From Eudorina sp. 2006-703-Eu-15 (Eukaryota > Chlorophyta > Chlorophyceae > Chlamydomonadales > Volvocaceae), in contig BDSI01000003.1 of NCBI GenBank assembly GCA_003117195.1, forward strand, positions 1,344,620 through 1,408,619: a stretch of DNA of 64,000 bases, in the 5' to 3' direction. Below the pieces are notes generated by a model. It was not told the origin of the DNA and did not search any database. It saw only the letters and a program-made list of their open reading frames with translations. A program made the position numbers and the translations under genes. This document shows positions 59,685-64,000 of this stretch, in pieces (the stretch's first letter is position 1; each line of letters begins with the position of its first letter).

Positions 59685-62600
59685 CAGGAGGGCTGACGTT
59701 GGAGCTGGACCGCTGGAGGGCTGGCGTCGGAGCTGGACCGCTGGAGGGCTGGAATCGGAGCTGGACTGCTCATGGGCTGACGTCGGAGCTGGACCGCCGG
59801 ACGGCTGACGTCGGAGCTGGACCGCTGGAGGGCTGCCGTCGGAGCTGGAGCGCTCAAGGGCTGACGTCGGAGCTGGACCGCCGGAGGCTGACGTCGGAGC
59901 TGGACCGCTGGAGGGCTGCCGTCGGAGCTGGAGCGCTCAAGGGCTGACGTCGAAGCTGGACCGCCGGAGGGCTGACGTCGGAGCTGGACCGCTGGAGGGC
60001 TGCCGTCGGAGCTGGAGCGCTCAAGGGCTGACGTCGAAGCTGGACCGCTGGAGGGCCGACGTCGGAGCTGGACCGCTGGAGGGCTGGAATCGGAGCTGGA
60101 CTGCTCATGGGCTGACGTCGGAGCTGGACCGCCGGACGGCTGACGTCGGAGCTGGACCGCTGGAGGGCTGCCGTCGGAGCTGGAGCGCTCAAGGGCTGAC
60201 GTCGAAGCTGGACCGCATGATGGCTGGCGTCGGAGCTGGACTGCTGGAGGGCTGCCGTCGGAGCTGGAGCGCTCAAGGGCTGAAGTCGAAGCTGGACCCC
60301 TGGAGGGCTGACGTCGGAGCTGGACCGCTGGAGGGCCGACGTCGGAGCTCGACCGCATGATGGCTGCCGTCGGAGCTGGACCGCTGGAGGGCTGGCGTCG
60401 GAGCTGGAGCGCTCAAGGGCTGAAGTCGAAGCTGGACCGCTGGAGGGCTGAAGTCGGAGCTGGACCGCTGGAGGGCTGCCGTCGGAGCTGGAGCGCTCAA
60501 GGGCTGACGTCGAAGCTGGACCGCTGGAGGGCCGACGTCGGAGCTGGACCGCTGGAGGGCTGGAATCGGAGCTGGACTGCTCATGGGCTGACGTCGGAGC
60601 TGGACCGCCGGACGGCTGACGTCGGAGCTGGACCGCTGGAGGGCTGCCGTCGGAGCTGGAGCGCTCAAGGGCTGACGTCGAAGCTGGACCGCATGATGGC
60701 TGGCGTCGGAGCTGGACTGCTGGAGGGCTGCCGTCGGAGCTGGACCGCCGGACGGCTGACGTCGGAGCTGGACCCCTGGAGGGCTGACGTCGGAGCTGGA
60801 CCGCTGGAGGGCCGACGTCGGAGCTCGACCGCATGATGGCTGCCGTCGGAGCTGGACCGCTGGAGGGCTGGCGTCGGAGCTGGAGCGCTCAAGGGCTGAA
60901 GTCGAAGCTGGACCGCTGGAGGGCTGAAGTCGGAGCTGGACCGCTCAAGGGCTGACGTCAGAGCTCGACCGCATGATGGCTGGCGTCGGAGCTGGGCTGC
61001 TGGAGGGCTGCCGTCGGAGCTGGAGCGCTCAAGGGCTGACGTCGAAGCTGGACCGCTGGAGGGCCGACGTCGGAGCTGGACCGCTGGAGGGCTGGAATCG
61101 GAGCTGGACTGCTCATGGGCTGACGTCGGAGCTGGACCGCCGGACGGCTGACGTCGGAGCTGGACCGCTGGAGGGCTGCCGTCGGAGCTGGAGCGCTCAA
61201 GGGCTGACGTCGAAGCTGGACCGCATGATGGCTGGCGTCGGAGCTGGACTGCTGGAGGGCTGCCGTCGGAGCTGGAGCGCTCAAGGGCTGAAGTCGAAGC
61301 TGGACCCCTGGAGGGCTGACGTCGGAGCTGGACCGCTGGAGGGCCGACGTCGGAGCTCGACCGCATGATGGCTGCCGTCGGAGCTGGACCGCTGGAGGGC
61401 TGGCGTCGGAGCTGGAGCGCTCAAGGGCTGAAGTCGAAGCTGGACCGCTGGAGGGCTGAAGTCGGAGCTGGACCGCTGGAGGGCTGCCGTCGGAGCTGGA
61501 GCGCTCAAGGGCTGACGTCGAAGCTGGACCGCTGGAGGGCCGACGTCGGAGCTGGACCGCTGGAGGGCTGGAATCGGAGCTGGACTGCTCATGGGCTGAC
61601 GTCGGAGCTGGACCGCCGGACGGCTGACGTCGGAGCTGGACCGCTGGAGGGCTGCCGTCGGAGCTGGAGCGCTCAAGGGCTGACGTCGAAGCTGGACCGC
61701 ATGATGGCTGGCGTCGGAGCTGGACTGCTGGAGGGCTGCCGTCGGAGCTGGAGCGCTCAAGGGCTGAAGTCGAAGCTGGACCCCTGGAGGGCTGACGTCG
61801 GAGCTGGACCGCTGGAGGGCCGACGTCGGAGCTCGACCGCATGATGGCTGCCGTCGGAGCTGGACCGCTGGAGGGCTGGCGTCGGAGCTGGAGCGCTCAA
61901 GGGCTGAAGTCGAAGCTGGACCGCTGGAGGCTGAAGTCGGAGCTGGACCGCTCAAGGGCTGACGTCAGAGCTGGAGCGCTCAAGGGCTGACGTCGAAGCT
62001 GGACCGCTGGAGGGCCGACGTCGGAGCTGGACCGCTGGAGGGCTGGAATCGGAGCTGGACTGCTCATGGGCTGACGTCGGAGCTGGACCGCCGGACGGCT
62101 GACGTCGGAGCTGGACCGCTGGAGGGCTGCCGTCGGAGCTGGAGCGCTCAAGGGCTGACGTCGAAGCTGGACCGCATGATGGCTGGCGTCGGAGCTGGAC
62201 TGCTGGAGGGCTGCCGTCGGAGCTGGACCGCCGGACGGCTGACGTCGGAGCTGGACCCCTGGAGGCTGACGTCGGAGCTGGACCGCTGGAGGGCCGACGT
62301 CGGAGCTCGACCGCATGATGGCTGCCGTCGGAGCTGGACCGCTGGAGGGCTGGCGTCGGAGCTGGAGCGCTCAAGGGCTGAAGTCGAAGCTGGACCGCTG
62401 GAGGGCTGAAGTCGGAGCTGGACCGCTCAAGGGCTGACGTCAGAGCTCGACCGCATGATGGCTGGCGTCGGAGCTGGGCTGCTGGAGGGCTGCCGTCGGA
62501 GCTGGAGCGCTCAAGGGCTGACGTCGAAGCTGGACCGCTGGAGGGCCGACGTCGGAGCTGGACCGCTGGAGGGCTGGAATCGGAGCTGGACTGCTCATGG

Positions 62601-64000
62601 GCTGACGTCGGAGCTGGACCGCCGGACGGCTGACGTCGGAGCTGGACCGCTGGAGGGCTGCCGTCGGAGCTGGAGCGCTCAAGGGCTGACGTCGAAGCTG
62701 GACCGCATGATGGCTGGCGTCGGAGCTGGACTGCTGGAGGGCTGCCGTCGGAGCTGGAGCGCTCAAGGGCTGAAGTCGAAGCTGGACCCCTGGAGGGCTG
62801 ACGTCGGAGCTGGACCGCTGGAGGGCCGACGTCGGAGCTCGACCGCATGATGGCTGCCGTCGGAGCTGGACCGCTGGAGGGCTGGCGTCGGAGCTGGAGC
62901 GCTCAAGGGCTGAAGTCGAAGCTGGACCGCTGGAGGGCTGAAGTCGGAGCTGGACCGCTGGAGGGCTGCCGTCGGAGCTGGAGCGCTCAAGGGCTGACGT
63001 CGAAGCTGGACCGCTGGAGGGCCGACGTCGGAGCTGGACCGCTGGAGGGCTGGAATCGGAGCTGGACTGCTCATGGGCTGACGTCGGAGCTGGACCGCCG
63101 GACGGCTGACGTCGGAGCTGGACCGCTGGAGGGCTGCCGTCGGAGCTGGAGCGCTCAAGGGCTGACGTCGAAGCTGGACCGCATGATGGCTGGCGTCGGA
63201 GCTGGACTGCTGGAGGGCTGCCGTCGGAGCTGGAGCGCTCAAGGGCTGAAGTCGAAGCTGGACCCCTGGAGGGCTGACGTCGGAGCTGGACCGCTGGAGG
63301 GCCGACGTCGGAGCTCGACCGCATGATGGCTGCCGTCGGAGCTGGACCGCTGGAGGGCTGGCGTCGGAGCTGGAGCGCTCAAGGGCTGAAGTCGAAGCTG
63401 GACCGCTGGAGGGCTGAAGTCGGAGCTGGACCGCTCAAGGGCTGACGTCAGAGCTCGACCGCGCATGATGGCTGGCGTCGGAGCTGGGCTGCTGGAGGGC
63501 TGCCGTCGGAGCTGGAGCGCTCAAGGGCTGACGTCGAAGCTGGACCGCTGGAGGGCCGACGTCGGAGCTGGACCGCTGGAGGGCTGGAATCGGAGCTGGA
63601 CTGCTCATGGGCTGACGTCGGAGCTGGACCGCCGGACGGCTGACGTCGGAGCTGGACCGCTGGAGGCTGCCGTCGGAGCTGGAGCGCTCAATGGGCTGAC
63701 GTCGAAGCTGGACCGCATGATGGCTGGCGTCGGAGCTGGACTGCTGGAGGGCTGCCGTCGGAAGGCTGGAGCGCTCAGGGCTGAAGTCGAAGCTGGACCG
63801 GGCCTGGAGGGCTGACGTCGGAGCTGGACCGCTGGAGGGCCGACGTCGGAGCTCGACCGCATGATGGCTGCCGTCGGAGGCTGGACCGCTGGAGGGCTGG
63901 CGTCGGAGCTGGAGCGCTCAAGGGCTGAAGTCGAAGCTGGACCGCTGAGGGCTGAAGTCGGAGCTGGACCGCTCAAGGGCTGACGTCAGAGCTCGACCGC
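59685..64000 (+). repeat. 28-bp satellite with a 1008-bp higher-order repeat
   Basis: Head-to-tail 28-bp monomers of the type GCTGACGTCGGAGCTGGACC + GCTGGAGG with a limited set of variants. Because 28 is not a multiple of 3, each frame cycles through 28 residues per three monomers and stays open on both strands. The landmark CTCGACCGCATGATGGCTGC recurs with its CAT ending at 60358, 60834, 61366, 61842, 62316, 62848, 63324 and 63862. The spacing alternates between 476 bp (17 monomers) and 532 bp (19 monomers), a 1008-bp (36-monomer) period. The array continues past the window end. Confidence 0.95.

Noticed and set aside
59531..63976. Ser/Pro/Gln-rich minus-strand and Trp/Gly-rich plus-strand ORFs
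   Set aside because: All arise from the 28-bp satellite; start positions merely follow the landmark containing ATGATG.
59685..64000. CRISPR-like appearance of the array
   Set aside because: Monomers are contiguous with no unique spacers, and the genome is eukaryotic.

Overview
This is nuclear DNA of a green alga, most likely a volvocine (Chlamydomonas/Volvox-type) chlorophyte. The evidence is: very GC-rich, Gly/Ala-rich coding sequence; many short exons with strict GT-AG introns; a TGTAA polyadenylation motif after two genes; a sensory histidine-kinase rhodopsin of the type known from volvocine algae; a plant-type cytosolic pyruvate kinase; and remnants of a DIRS-like (tyrosine-recombinase) retrotransposon, a class known from Volvox and Chlamydomonas. 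Exon models were built by eye from splice sites, reading-phase continuity and family motifs. Phases close across every intron of the five well-resolved genes.

Layout. (1) 182-11702, plus strand: 3' part of a histidine-kinase rhodopsin (end of the opsin, HisKA, HATPase, receiver, cyclase-like domain, coiled coil, SAM domain); its first exons lie outside the window. (2) 12300-18288: no gene recognised. (3) 18289-19560, minus: fragment of an unrecognised gene. (4) 22547-30888, minus: a predicted 1878-residue TPR protein of the kinesin-light-chain/nephrocystin-3-like kind with an N-terminal TIR-like domain. (5) 33003-36425, minus: complete type I mannose-6-phosphate isomerase, 9 exons, 450 residues. 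(6) 39519-47690, minus: complete cytosolic-type pyruvate kinase, 14 exons plus one optional exon. (7) 48288-54050, plus: complete HslU, the ATPase of the HslVU protease, probably mitochondrial, divergent from pyruvate kinase across about 600 bp. (8) 55639-57960, minus: a decayed DIRS-like element. (9) 59685-64000: a satellite of 28-bp monomers in a 1008-bp higher-order repeat that runs off the window.

The genes do not form one pathway. Mannose-6-phosphate isomerase and pyruvate kinase are both sugar-metabolism enzymes lying in tandem on one strand, which may be coincidence. The most notable observations are: a light-sensing phosphorelay protein whose cyclase domain has lost every catalytic residue that can be checked; introns built from tandem copies of their own 5' splice site, in one case spaced at exactly 30 nt so that every alternative choice keeps frame; several short repeat families that sit in introns of unrelated genes in sense orientation; an in-frame extra exon in pyruvate kinase; and the 1008-bp higher-order satellite.
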